A program made the position numbers and the translations under genes. From assembly GCF_905373215.1 (NCBI RefSeq), contig NZ_CAJPRT010000002.1:99033-163032 (forward strand): DNA of 64,000 nt, given 5' to 3'. The stretch comes from an uncultured Campylobacter sp. (GTDB lineage: Bacteria; Campylobacterota; Campylobacteria; Campylobacterales; Campylobacteraceae). Numbering within the stretch: position 1 is the stretch's first letter; the number at the start of each line of letters is the position of its first letter. The notes under the pieces were generated by a model. The model had not been told where the DNA came from, ran no database searches, and saw only the letters and a list, made by a program, of their open reading frames with translations. This document shows, one piece after another, positions 26,920 to 35,937 of the stretch.

Positions 26920-27708
26920 TTATTCAACCAAGAATTCCTTCTTATCGATCGTGCCGTGATAGAAAATCCCGAGCGTATCATCAAAGGTCTTATCCAAAAA
27001 TCCGTCTTTTTTTAGTCCCGCTAAAGATGTATTGATTAGCTCTAGCAGCGCATTATTACCCTTCTGTACGGCGATTGCATTGTAAGTTTGTTTGCCTAGA
27101 CCATCCAAAGCAACCTGCGTTTTATTATCGATGATCGCGTATGCGTGCAGGATTAGATTATCATCGACATGCACAGCATTTTTCGCCCTTTTGAAAGCGC
27201 GGTAGCATTTAGCCGAGCTGGCGCAAAAGTTTAAATTCTTTCTAAAGCCCGCTTTGCGTAAGAAATTGTGAATAGGAGAGTGTTTGATGACGAAAATCCT
27301 CTTTTTGCGGAGTTGATCGAAGCTCGTGACATTTTCGTCTTTTTTGGCTAGCACACCTACCTGCACCTTAAAATAAGGCTCCGAAAAATCTACTTTTTTC
27401 GCTCGCGTGGGCGTAGGAGTAAAGGTCGCAATCACCATATCCGCTTCATTGCGCTGTAAAGCGCTAATGCGCCTTGAAGCCGTGATTGGGATAAATTTTA
27501 CCTTGCCGGGATTATCGCCGAAAATCTCCTTACCGAGCTTTTCGCCAAGAGCAATCTCAAATCCCCTGTATTTGCCGTCTACGAGCGCACTAAACGGCGG
27601 CTGATCGTTATATACACCGATGCGAACGAGCCTATCTTTTTTGATCTGATCCAAAGAATTTGCAGATAGAAAACCAAGTAGCAGAGCCGCCAAAACAAAT
27701 ACTTTCAT
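26920..27708 (-). CDS. Amino-acid-type ABC transporter substrate-binding protein
   Basis: 262 residues with a signal peptide (MKVFVLAALLLGFLSA). The mature part is a family 3 solute-binding protein: VRIGVYNDQPPFSAL near residue 30, GFEIALGEKLGKEIFG, and NEADMVIATFTPTPTRAKKVDFSEPYF, the signature around the amino-acid carboxylate-binding arginine. It resembles the PEB1 group. No permease or ATPase gene is adjacent, so the partner transporter must be elsewhere or the protein acts as a sensor or adhesin. A GGGGAG ribosome site precedes the ATG. Confidence 0.88.
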   Translation of the reverse strand: MKVFVLAALLLGFLSANSLDQIKKDRLVRIGVYNDQPPFSALVDGKYRGFEIALGEKLGKEIFGDNPGKVKFIPITASRRISALQRNEADMVIATFTPTPTRAKKVDFSEPYFKVQVGVLAKKDENVTSFDQLRKKRIFVIKHSPIHNFLRKAGFRKNLNFCASSAKCYRAFKRAKNAVHVDDNLILHAYAIIDNKTQVALDGLGKQTYNAIAVQKGNNALLELINTSLAGLKKDGFLDKTFDDTLGIFYHGTIDKKEFLVE

Positions 27709-27738
27709 TTGCTCCCCTTTTAGTTGGAATAAGGCGCA

Positions 27739-27744
27739 ATTATA
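27739..27744 (-). promoter_or_regulatory. Probable -10 box for the binding-protein gene
   Basis: On the minus strand TATAAT lies 31 bases before the ATG. A second TATAAT is found 16 bases further upstream (27755-27760), so two start points are possible. Confidence 0.5.
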
Positions 27745-27835
27745 ATAAAAAGAAATTATAGCCAGCTAAAATTCTGCGATTTATGGCGCATTTTCATCTA
27801 AATTTATGAAAAAATGAAATTTGCGGAGAAATTCT

Positions 27836-28003
27836 ATGTCCAATTTACAAACGAAATCTCATAAAAAACTTACACGAGCGAAATAAGAAGCTCTTTTAAT
27901 TAAATTTTATAGACAAAATCCACGGATGAATTTCACGCTAGAAAACCTTAGCGAAATTTGCGATATTCTTAAAAGTAAACGGCGAAATTCTACGCAGATT
28001 TAG
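27836..28003 (+). pseudogene. Small ORF interrupted by a stop at codon 17
   Basis: A GGAGAAATTCT ribosome site precedes an ATG (MSNLQTKSHKKLTRAK), then TAA at 27884-27886. The same frame continues for 38 codons (EALLIKFYRQNPRM..., ending SKRRNSTQI) to TAG at 28001-28003. The charged, helical content before and after the stop looks continuous, as in a broken regulator or toxin-antitoxin-size gene. I recognise no family. It may equally be chance. Confidence 0.3.
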
Positions 28004-28118
28004 CGTCTAATTGCGAATTTAGCTAAGGGGCGAAATTTAGCTCCGCTGTTGCGCAGAAGCTCAAGCTCTTAAAACTTCGTAAAGACCAAGCTAAGATGAA
28101 ACGTAGCGACCGATAAGC

Positions 28119-29120
28119 TTAGATCGGCATTACGCGGATGTTCGGACTAAGGTTTTCTTGCAAAACATTTTCGATCGCGTATAATGTACCGCTCGCACCA
28201 CTGGCGCAGCCGCTACAAGCGCCTAGGTAGCGGATATATATGTCCGTTTTGCCGTCGTCTGCAGGTCTGATGTCGATGACGTCGAGATTGCCGCCGTCCA
28301 TCTGGAGCATCGGGCGGATATCCTCGTCAAGCACTCCTTCGACCGCTTTAAATTTACCGATCAAATTTAGCTGCTCAAAGCTCATCTCAGCCCCTGCTTT
28401 CGCGCTAGTAGCGGCACTCGCCTCGGCTTGAACTTGAAGCCTCTCTCTCTCCATCTCTTCTCTAGTTTGCTTTAAAATATCGACCAGATAATAATCCTTC
28501 TCCTCGTGTCCGCCCGGGCGCACGCAGGATTTACAAAACGCGCCCGCTTTAGTGTATTGCGTGATCTCTTCAACCGTATGAAGATCGTTTAATCGGATCA
28601 CCTCTTTGATCGTGCCGAGGCTCACGCGCGCGCAGTCGCACACGATGATTTCATCCTCAAAATGCGCGGGATCGACCCCCTTATAATTCGCAGCGGCCTG
28701 CTTGATGACATCGTATGCCATTACCGAGCAGTGCATCTTTTGCGGTGGCACGGCGGGCTCATCTGGAGTATCGCGCATCGCGTGCTCTACGTCTAAATTT
28801 GTAATCTTCACCGCTTGATCGACGGTCTTTCCGATACAAAGCTCAGCCATCGTGTCCGAACTCGCAATCGCCGTGCCGCAGCCGAAGCTTTTAAATTTAG
28901 CGTCTAAAATTCTATCGGTTTTAGGATCAATCAGCCAATACAGCCGCACCGCATCGCCGCAGCTCTCGGCGCCGAAGTCTGCGACTACTAGCTTACCGTC
29001 TCTAGCCTTCGCCTCCTCTTCGGTGATCTCGCCCATATAGCGAGGATTATTCATACGGTCCTGCACTTTTTGCGAGTACTGCTCCCAGATCGAGCCGTTT
29101 ATCAAACTATTTTTTGCCAT
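28119..29120 (-). CDS. nifU: Fe-S cluster scaffold NifU
   Basis: The 333-residue three-domain scaffold holds an IscU-like N-domain with cysteines in AESCGDAV, SFGCGTAIASS and KMHCSVMAYD (1-145), a central [2Fe-2S] domain (IIVCDCARVSLGTIKEV, then GAFCKSCVRPGGH), and a C-terminal Nfu domain ending with YLGACSGCASGASGTL. It receives sulfur from NifS, encoded 3 bases upstream, and builds clusters for general Fe-S proteins; no nitrogenase genes are present. Confidence 0.96.
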   Translation of the reverse strand: MAKNSLINGSIWEQYSQKVQDRMNNPRYMGEITEEEAKARDGKLVVADFGAESCGDAVRLYWLIDPKTDRILDAKFKSFGCGTAIASSDTMAELCIGKTVDQAVKITNLDVEHAMRDTPDEPAVPPQKMHCSVMAYDVIKQAAANYKGVDPAHFEDEIIVCDCARVSLGTIKEVIRLNDLHTVEEITQYTKAGAFCKSCVRPGGHEEKDYYLVDILKQTREEMERERLQVQAEASAATSAKAGAEMSFEQLNLIGKFKAVEGVLDEDIRPMLQMDGGNLDVIDIRPADDGKTDIYIRYLGACSGCASGASGTLYAIENVLQENLSPNIRVMPI

Positions 29121-29123
29121 TTT

Positions 29124-30323
29124 TTATCCTTTATTTTTCTCATAACCTTGCGGTGCGTAAGCAAATGTGCTTGAAATCCCGCGCAGACGGGCGATAGCTT
29201 TACCAATATGTTCGATCGCATAATCGATCTCCGCCTCCGTCGTAAAGCGCGATAGCGAAAGCCTTAGCGCCGTATGCGCCAGCTCCTTATCCGCGCCGAT
29301 CGCTTCCATTATCGGATTATTCTCGAGCGCCTCGCTCGCACACGCAGAGCCGGTAGAAGCGGCGATACCCGCTTTATTCAGATCCCACAGCATCGCCTCT
29401 CCCTCGACGCCTTGGATCGAGGCGAGAATGGTGTTTGGCACGCGAATGCTGCGGTCGCCCACGACGCTTACGTTTGAAATTTGTAAAAGCGCATCTTCCA
29501 GCTTATCGCGCAGTCTGCTTACCTGAGTGCGCTCAAAATCCATAAATTTATTCGCTAGCTCCAAAGCCTTACCGAGCCCCACGATGCCCGCTACGTTTAG
29601 CGTGCCGCTACGGCGCCCACCCATCTGCTCGCCGCCGTGAAGCAGGCTCGTAAGCGGCTTGCTATCTTTGATATAGAGTGCGCCGACGCCCTTTGGAGCG
29701 TGAAATTTATGCCCGGAAAGGCTTAAAAAATCCACGTCCGCATCGCGCACGTTTACCTTTATCTTGCCTACGGCCTGCACTGCGTCGGCATGGTACAGCG
29801 CGCCATGCTCGTGTGCGATTTGTGCGATCTGCCTAACGGGGAAGATCGTGCCGGTTTCGTTATTTGCCCACATCACGCTAACGAGCGCGGTTTTGTTGTT
29901 GATCTTTTCGCTAAGCTCATCAAGATCGATTAGTCCGTCTTTATCGACGCCCAGGCGGGTGATCTTTACGCCGCAAATTTTTTCTAAAAAAGCACAGGTC
30001 GCGCTGATTGCGGGGTGCTCGACGGAGCTTATGATGATATTATCCTTCTCGCCGGTTAGAATTTTATCGTAGTAAATTCCTTTTAAAACCCAGTTATTGC
30101 TCTCGGTCGCGCAGCTCGTAATGACGATATCGTCCGCATCCGCAGCTCCGAGTCCCGCATAGAGCCTATCCATAGCAGTTCTTAGCGCGGGGTGAGTCTC
30201 GCTGCCGAAGCTGTGAAGGGAATTTGGGTTGCCGTATTTATCGCAAAAAAATGGCTTCATTTCCTCAAAAACTTCGGGATCAACCATCGTAGTGGCGTTA
30301 TTATCCAAATAAACGCGCTGCAT
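29124..30323 (-). CDS. nifS: Cysteine desulfurase NifS
   Basis: 399 residues, class V PLP enzyme. Seen: YLDNNATTMVDPEVFEEM at the N-terminus, HADAVQAVGKI with the PLP-contacting aspartate, FLSLSGHKFHAPKG with the PLP lysine near residue 205, and the catalytic cysteine in ASTGSACASEALE near residue 330. It supplies sulfur to NifU. The gene leads the nifS-nifU operon and has a palindrome in its upstream region (30343-30365). Confidence 0.97.
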   Translation of the reverse strand: MQRVYLDNNATTMVDPEVFEEMKPFFCDKYGNPNSLHSFGSETHPALRTAMDRLYAGLGAADADDIVITSCATESNNWVLKGIYYDKILTGEKDNIIISSVEHPAISATCAFLEKICGVKITRLGVDKDGLIDLDELSEKINNKTALVSVMWANNETGTIFPVRQIAQIAHEHGALYHADAVQAVGKIKVNVRDADVDFLSLSGHKFHAPKGVGALYIKDSKPLTSLLHGGEQMGGRRSGTLNVAGIVGLGKALELANKFMDFERTQVSRLRDKLEDALLQISNVSVVGDRSIRVPNTILASIQGVEGEAMLWDLNKAGIAASTGSACASEALENNPIMEAIGADKELAHTALRLSLSRFTTEAEIDYAIEHIGKAIARLRGISSTFAYAPQGYEKNKG

Positions 30324-30342
30324 AAAATTCCTTTCTAAAAAT

Positions 30343-30365
30343 TTGTCTGAAATTTAATCAGACAA
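30343..30365. promoter_or_regulatory. Palindromic operator-like site upstream of nifS
   Basis: TTGTCTGA and TCAGACAA form a perfect 8-base inverted repeat with a 7-base AT centre, 20 bases before the nifS ATG and downstream of a likely -10 (near 30393-30400, minus strand). It could bind a dimeric regulator of Fe-S synthesis or form an mRNA hairpin. No IscR gene is in the window. The regulator is unknown. Confidence 0.45.
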
Positions 30366-30435
30366 TTTCGCTCTTTTATCAATTTCGCACGATAATATAA
30401 CATAATTGCTAAATTTTTCTTTAACGCTTGCCGTT

Positions 30436-31020
30436 TTAAAAACCAAAAGTTTTCGGAGAATTTATTAGATCAAAAAATTCCTTGCGCGTGTCGTTTCGGC
30501 TGATAAAAAGCCCTCGCAGCGCCGACGTAGTCGTGGTCGAGTTGATCTTTTGCACGCCGCGCATCTCCATGCACATGTGCCGCGCTTGAAGCACCACGCC
30601 CACGCCGAGCGGATGGATCACCTCCTCGATGGCGCCTGCGATCTGCTCGGTAAGCTGCTCTTGAATCTGCAGCCTGCGCGCAAAAATATTTACCATACGC
30701 GGAATTTTGCTAAGCCCTACGACCTTTTTATTCGGGACATACGCGACGTGCGCGCGCCCGATGATAGGTAGCAGATGGTGCTCGCAGAGGCTATAAAATT
30801 CTATATCTTTTATCAGAACCATCTCGTTGTTGCTACTCTCAAACAGCGCGTCGTTTAAAATTTCTTTTGGGTCCAGCTCGTAGCCGCCAGTTAGAAACTC
30901 ATAGGCTTTAGCCACGCGCTCGGGCGTCTTCGCAAGCCCGTCGCGCTTCGGATCCTCGCCTAAAATTTCAAGCATCTGCGACACGCAGTTTTCAAATTTC
31001 GCTCGGCTTTTTTCGTCCAT
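30436..31020 (-). CDS. folE: GTP cyclohydrolase I
   Basis: I start at the ATG at 31020 (MDEKSRAKFEN), 10 bases after AAGGA; a TTG three codons earlier is possible. The product of about 194 residues has the zinc-site motif LCEHHLLPIIGRAHVAY near residue 98 and KIPRMVNIFARRLQIQEQLT near 124, both diagnostic. It makes dihydroneopterin triphosphate for folate or queuosine-type pathways. It is monocistronic, facing away from the siderophore receptor gene. Confidence 0.96.
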   Translation of the reverse strand: MDEKSRAKFENCVSQMLEILGEDPKRDGLAKTPERVAKAYEFLTGGYELDPKEILNDALFESSNNEMVLIKDIEFYSLCEHHLLPIIGRAHVAYVPNKKVVGLSKIPRMVNIFARRLQIQEQLTEQIAGAIEEVIHPLGVGVVLQARHMCMEMRGVQKINSTTTTSALRGLFISRNDTRKEFFDLINSPKTFGF

Positions 31021-31117
31021 TTTTAGCAATTCCTTAAAAATCGATGCGCGATATTACTCAAAAACGCCTTTTATAACGCTGATAAATTTTAAAATTCCGC
31101 GCGAAATTTTATCAATC

Positions 31118-31132
31118 TCATTATGTTAATGA
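31118..31132. promoter_or_regulatory. Fur-box-like palindrome upstream of the siderophore receptor
   Basis: TCATTA-TGT-TAATGA is a perfect 15-base palindrome, followed directly by TAATATA, within the stretch 31110-31140 that is rich in GATAAT/ATTATC-like hexamers, as in Campylobacter Fur sites. It lies about 75 bases before the receptor ATG and about 100 from folE, so iron repression of the receptor is likely. Confidence 0.6.
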
Positions 31133-31207
31133 TAATATATTTAAATTTAAGAAATTTTTGTTTAAAATCCGCCGTTTCGATAAGCTTTATCTATAAGGAG
31201 TTCGGTA

Positions 31208-33358
31208 ATGAAATTTAAGATGAGTTTTGGCGCGGCTTTGGCGCTTTTTTCCTTTGCTTGCGCCGAACAAAACGCCGCAGCAAACTCCGCCTCGGGCGAA
31301 AACCTAGGCGATATCGAGGTCGTAGAATGGGCGAATAACGACGACGGCTACCGCGCCGTACGCAGCGAAATCGGCAAGACGACTAAGAGAATTTTAGAAA
31401 TTCCGCAAACCGTAAATGTCGTAACGCAGCAGCATCTAAAGGACAAAAAGCCAGAAACCTTAGCGGAATCGCTGCAAAACGTAAGCGGCATAAGCTATGC
31501 AAATACGACGGGAAATATTTTTGATGCGATCATCAAGCGCGGCTTCGGCGAGGGTCGCGACGGCTCGATTATGCGCAACGGCGTACCGGGCGCCGTGATG
31601 CACAACTACAATAAAACCATTCAATCCGTCGAGGTTCTAAAAGGGCCCGCGAGCATGCTCTACGGCGCGCAGCAACCGGGCGGCGTCATAAACATGGTAA
31701 CTAAAAAGCCGCAGTATGAGTTTATAAATGAGCTTTGGGGCGGGCTAGGCAATCGCAACTATTGGGACGCGGGATTTGATACTACGGGACCGATTGCAGA
31801 TAGCGGCTTTGCGTATAGATTTATATTCGATTACTACGCGAAGGATTATTGGCGAAGCTTCGGCGGTATAAAAAACACGCTCTTTGCGCCGTCGCTTGCG
31901 TATCAAGGAGACGATTATTCGATAAGTTTAGGCTACACCCATAGCCACTCTACCGATCCAGTGGATCGCGGCGCATTTTTGGTGCCGAGTACGGGTAAAA
32001 TTTACGGTAGTGGCAAAGTCCGCTTCGACGAGCCGGTAAATAAACTACAAAGCAAGCTCGATACGGTTGATTTCGGCTTTGAGAAGGAATTTAACGAGGA
32101 TTGGATATTAAAAGGCGCCTATGCTTTCTCGCGCAGCAAGCACGAATACGGCTACGTCCGTCCGAACAATCCATTCACGCCCCAAGGCCTTACCGGCACG
32201 ACGCGATCGTATAACTACTACGATAATTTCATACACCGCACGCACGCAGCAAGCATCACGCTAAACGGCAAATTTGAAACGGGTCCGCTTAAGCACGACG
32301 TCCTTTTCGGCACAGATTACAAAAACTACTACAGATACCGCCCGGGCGCGCTAAAAGGCACCGCAGGACGCATCAATATGCTTACCGGACAGACCGCTTC
32401 GGGCGCCGTCCTAACGAACGATAGAGAGCCAAAAATACAATATCAAAAACTAAGAACGATCGGGCTTTACACCCAAGATAATATAAATTTAACCGACGAG
32501 TTAATACTTTCTTTGGGCGTGCGTAGGGAATTTTACGATCAAGTAGCCAAACAAAGCTGGCAAGGACCGAACAACACCGATCAGAAAAAGGCCGCTACGA
32601 CCTATCAGGGCGGGCTTTTGTACCTGTTAAGCCCGCAGTGGTCGGTATATACTAACTACGCGCAAAGCTTCACGCCGCAGATGTCCATAGGCGAGGCGAT
32701 AGGCGGCGATCTAAAGCCGGAGGAAGGCAAATCCGTGGAGCTCGGCACTAAATTTCAAAACGATCGCGTCACTGCAGGCGCGGCGGTGTTTAATATCGAT
32801 AAAAGAAACATCCTGCGGACGGTAAATAATATAAGCGAGACGATCGGTAAGGCTCGCTCGAGAGGATTTGAACTCGATATAAACGGACGCGTGACGCAGG
32901 GGCTTAGCATGTCGGCAAGCTACGCATACACCAAAACGAGGGTGCGCGAGGACGACGGCGCTTTTGCAGTGCTAATCGGCAAACCGCTGGAAGCGACGCC
33001 GAAGCACCAAGCAAGCCTATTTGCCAACTACGATTTTGCGCATCTAGGCGCAAAGGGGCTTAGGCTGGGCGGCGGCGCACGATACTTCGGCTCGTGGTAC
33101 ACCTACTATATGCGCACGAATCTACCGAGCGTGCCCGCAGGAACGGCGTTTAAGCTGCCTCACGCCGTAGTTTATGACGCCTTCGTGAGCTACGATACTA
33201 AAATTTCGGGCTATGATACGAATTTTTCGTTCAACGTCAAAAATTTGACCGACAAAAAATACTATACCTCATCCTCGACCGGCACGACTACGAGCGTGAT
33301 ACCTATTCAAATGGGCTACGCGCGGCAGTTTATGTTTAACGTATCGGTAAAATTTTAG
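31208..33358 (+). CDS. TonB-dependent siderophore receptor
   Basis: 716 residues. Signal peptide MKFKMSFGAALALFSFACA; a probable TonB box (DIEVVEW) near residue 36; plug domain about 60-165 (LEIPQTVNVVTQQHL, SIMRNGVPGAVMHNYN, VEVLKGPASMLYGAQQPGGVINMVTKKP); then a 22-strand-type barrel ending in VSVKF with the terminal Phe needed for barrel assembly. The plug matches FhuA/FpvA-like ferric-siderophore receptors. The ligand is unknown. No ABC importer is adjacent. Confidence 0.93.
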   Translation: MKFKMSFGAALALFSFACAEQNAAANSASGENLGDIEVVEWANNDDGYRAVRSEIGKTTKRILEIPQTVNVVTQQHLKDKKPETLAESLQNVSGISYANTTGNIFDAIIKRGFGEGRDGSIMRNGVPGAVMHNYNKTIQSVEVLKGPASMLYGAQQPGGVINMVTKKPQYEFINELWGGLGNRNYWDAGFDTTGPIADSGFAYRFIFDYYAKDYWRSFGGIKNTLFAPSLAYQGDDYSISLGYTHSHSTDPVDRGAFLVPSTGKIYGSGKVRFDEPVNKLQSKLDTVDFGFEKEFNEDWILKGAYAFSRSKHEYGYVRPNNPFTPQGLTGTTRSYNYYDNFIHRTHAASITLNGKFETGPLKHDVLFGTDYKNYYRYRPGALKGTAGRINMLTGQTASGAVLTNDREPKIQYQKLRTIGLYTQDNINLTDELILSLGVRREFYDQVAKQSWQGPNNTDQKKAATTYQGGLLYLLSPQWSVYTNYAQSFTPQMSIGEAIGGDLKPEEGKSVELGTKFQNDRVTAGAAVFNIDKRNILRTVNNISETIGKARSRGFELDINGRVTQGLSMSASYAYTKTRVREDDGAFAVLIGKPLEATPKHQASLFANYDFAHLGAKGLRLGGGARYFGSWYTYYMRTNLPSVPAGTAFKLPHAVVYDAFVSYDTKISGYDTNFSFNVKNLTDKKYYTSSSTGTTTSVIPIQMGYARQFMFNVSVKF

Positions 33359-33416
33359 CCTCAGCCCGCTTTAAATTTCAAGGCGAGCTCTTAAAAATTT
33401 TAAAATTTAAAAGCTG

Positions 33417-33433
33417 CGAGCCGCTTAGGCTCG
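33417..33433 (+). terminator. Stem-loop after the receptor gene
   Basis: CGAGCC-GCTTA-GGCTCG forms a 6-bp GC-rich stem with a 5-base loop, followed by a short AAATTTT stretch. It lies between the receptor and tig and probably ends the receptor transcript. Confidence 0.5.
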
Positions 33434-33514
33434 GCAAATTTTAGGAATTTATACTTTAAATAAGAAATTTTTTGATATATTACGAGCTATTTTTAAATTT
33501 TCTAAAGGAATTTT

Positions 33515-34834
33515 ATGGAAGTAAAAGCAAAAATGAAAGACGCCGCGAATGCGGTAGCTGCGAGCAAGATCGAAGCAAAGCAGATCGCAGCCAAAGTAGA
33601 AGAGCTAGCCAAAAAGGCCTCCAAGCAGCTAAGAATCGACGGATTTAGACAGGGCAAAGTGCCTACCGCGGTGGTTTTGAAGCGATACGGCAAGCAGCTT
33701 GAGGGCGATGCAAAACAGGAACTTCTTAAAGATATGATCGATGAGTCTCTTAAAATTTTAAAGAAAAAACAAGAAGAAATTTTATCCGAGCCGGTCTTTT
33801 CTAAATTTGATGAAAAAGAAGGCGATATCGACGTCGAGATCGAAATTTCTTTCAGGCCCGAGGTTAGCGTAGAAGGGTACGAGGAGCTGATTCCTAAGTT
33901 TAGTAGCCCGCGCGTTACTCAAAAAGAGATCGACGAGAAAGTGGCGGAATTTTTGCAGATGATCGCTCCGCTTTCTAAAACCAACAAAAAAATTCTAGCC
34001 AAAGACGATTTTGCGAAATTCGACTTCGAAGGCTTCGTGGACGGCAAGCCATTCGACGGCGGCAAGGCCGAAGACTACGTCCTTCAGATAGGCTCAAATC
34101 AATTTATCCCGGGCTTTGAAGACGGTATGATCGGACTTAGAGTGGGCGAGGAGCGCGACGTAGCGGTTAAATTCCCCGAGAATTACGGCGCGAAAAGCTT
34201 AGCCGGCAAGGACGCGATTTTTAAAGTCAAGCTTCACGAAATTCAGGCCAAAAAACCTGCCAAAGAGCTCGGCGAGGAGGAGCTAAAGCAAGCGCTTCCG
34301 GGCGAGAAAGAGCCGAGCAAGGAGAAATTTGAAGCACGCATCAAAGAGCGCATCAAAAACGATAAGCTTCAAAAACTGATAAACGAGGATCTAAAGCCTA
34401 AATTTGCCGACGCGCTCGCCGAGAAATTTAACTTCGCGCTTCCAAAAGCGATCGTCGAGCAGGAGATTAATTTGCAATTTAACAACGCCTGGAGTGGCTT
34501 TTCAAAGGAGCAGATCGAGGAATTTAAAAACAACAAAGACGCCCTGGATAAAAAGCGCGAAGAGTTTAGAAAGGCTGCCGAAAACAGCGTCAAACTGACA
34601 TTCCTAATCGACGAGCTAGCCAAAAAACGCAATATCGATGTGAGCGATCAGGAGCTCGTCCAAGCGGTCTATATGGAGGCCTACACCTACGGCGCCGATC
34701 CGAAGGAGCATCTAAATAGATACCGCAACAACGGCATGCTGCCGGCCGTTAAGATGGCACTTATAGAGGAGAAGCTATTTAACGACATCTTCACGAAGCA
34801 AGGCAAAAAGAGTGGTGAAGAGAAAGGCGAATGA
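33515..34834 (+). CDS. tig: Trigger factor
   Basis: The 439-residue ribosome-bound chaperone. The N-terminal domain carries the ribosome-docking signature GFRQGKVP near residue 43. A central FKBP-type PPIase domain covers about 165-250 (KFDFEGFVDGKPFDGGKAED, FIPGFEDGMIGLRVGEER). The helical C-domain follows. An AAAGGAATTTT ribosome site precedes the ATG. The stop overlaps the clpP start (ATGA); tig and clpP are adjacent in many bacteria. Confidence 0.95.
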   Translation: MEVKAKMKDAANAVAASKIEAKQIAAKVEELAKKASKQLRIDGFRQGKVPTAVVLKRYGKQLEGDAKQELLKDMIDESLKILKKKQEEILSEPVFSKFDEKEGDIDVEIEISFRPEVSVEGYEELIPKFSSPRVTQKEIDEKVAEFLQMIAPLSKTNKKILAKDDFAKFDFEGFVDGKPFDGGKAEDYVLQIGSNQFIPGFEDGMIGLRVGEERDVAVKFPENYGAKSLAGKDAIFKVKLHEIQAKKPAKELGEEELKQALPGEKEPSKEKFEARIKERIKNDKLQKLINEDLKPKFADALAEKFNFALPKAIVEQEINLQFNNAWSGFSKEQIEEFKNNKDALDKKREEFRKAAENSVKLTFLIDELAKKRNIDVSDQELVQAVYMEAYTYGADPKEHLNRYRNNGMLPAVKMALIEEKLFNDIFTKQGKKSGEEKGE

Positions 34835-35418
34835 TGGTGATTCCTTACGTTATCGAACAAACTAGTCGCGGAGAGCGCAGCTACGACATCTACTCGAGGC
34901 TGCTAAAAGACCGTATCGTAATGCTTAGCGGCGAGATCGACGACGCGGTAGCAAGCTCGATCGTCGCGCAGCTTCTGTTTTTGGAGGCGGAGGATCCGGA
35001 TAAGGATATCTATCTATACATCAACTCCCCTGGCGGCGTGGTTACGAGCGGATTTAGCATTTATGACACGATGAATTACATCAAACCCGACGTAAGCACG
35101 ATCTGCATCGGTCAAGCGGCGTCGATGGGAGCGTTTTTGCTAAGCTGCGGAGCCAAAGGCAAACGTTACGCGCTTCCAAACTCGCGCATAATGATCCACC
35201 AGCCACTCGGCGGCGCGCAAGGCCAGGCTACCGACATCGAGATTCAAGCCAAAGAAATTTTACGAATGAAAGAAATTCTAAACAACATCCTTTCGCAAAA
35301 TTCCGGCAAAGATCTTGCGCAGGTCGAAAAGGACACCGATCGCGACTTTTTTATGAGCGCCGAGGATGCCGTGCAATACGGACTGATCGATCAAGTACTT
35401 CAAAAGAGCTTTAAATAG
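34831..35418 (+). CDS. clpP: ATP-dependent Clp protease proteolytic subunit
   Basis: 195 residues. Catalytic serine S98 lies in GQAASMGAFLLS and histidine H123 in RIMIHQPLGGAQGQA. The N-terminal VIEQTSRGERSYDIYSRLL is typical. Two adjacent ATGs are possible (34831, 34834); the first overlaps the tig stop. It forms the tetradecameric protease with ClpX or ClpA, encoded elsewhere. Confidence 0.97.
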   Translation: MMVIPYVIEQTSRGERSYDIYSRLLKDRIVMLSGEIDDAVASSIVAQLLFLEAEDPDKDIYLYINSPGGVVTSGFSIYDTMNYIKPDVSTICIGQAASMGAFLLSCGAKGKRYALPNSRIMIHQPLGGAQGQATDIEIQAKEILRMKEILNNILSQNSGKDLAQVEKDTDRDFFMSAEDAVQYGLIDQVLQKSFK

Positions 35419-35937
35419 ATGATCCTGGACGTCCTTACCTATCCGAATAAAAAGCTTTATCAAAGATCGACCGAGGTCGTGAAATTCGACGCGGCGCTGG
35501 GCGAGCTTTTGGATGATATGTATGAGACGATGATCGCAAAAAACGGCATAGGCCTTGCCGCCATCCAGATAGGCAGGCCCGTGCGCGCTTTGATCATAAA
35601 TTTAGCCAATGAGGAAAAAATCCAAGACAAAAAAGACCTCATCGAGATCATCAATCCGCAAATTTTAAAAAAGGAGGGCGAGGTCGTATTTCAGGAGGGC
35701 TGCCTGTCGGTGCCCGGCTTTTATGAGGACGTCACGCGCGCCGAATTTATCACGGTGCAGTTTCAAGACCGCGCCGGCAATACCCGCCAAATGGACGCCA
35801 GCGAGCTGCTAGCCGTCTGTATCCAGCACGAGATGGACCACCTCGACGGACATCTTTTCATCGAGCGCATCGGATACAATAAACGCAAAAAATTTGATAA
35901 AGAATTCAAAAAAAGTCTAAAAGAAAAATCGAAATGA
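35419..35937 (+). CDS. def: Peptide deformylase
   Basis: 172 residues. All three deformylase motifs are present: GIGLAAIQIG near residue 43, EGCLSVPG near 93 with the metal cysteine, and QHEMDHLDG near 135 with the HExxH zinc/iron site. It removes the formyl group from nascent proteins. It starts directly after the clpP stop and overlaps the next gene by 4 bases. Confidence 0.97.
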   Translation: MILDVLTYPNKKLYQRSTEVVKFDAALGELLDDMYETMIAKNGIGLAAIQIGRPVRALIINLANEEKIQDKKDLIEIINPQILKKEGEVVFQEGCLSVPGFYEDVTRAEFITVQFQDRAGNTRQMDASELLAVCIQHEMDHLDGHLFIERIGYNKRKKFDKEFKKSLKEKSK

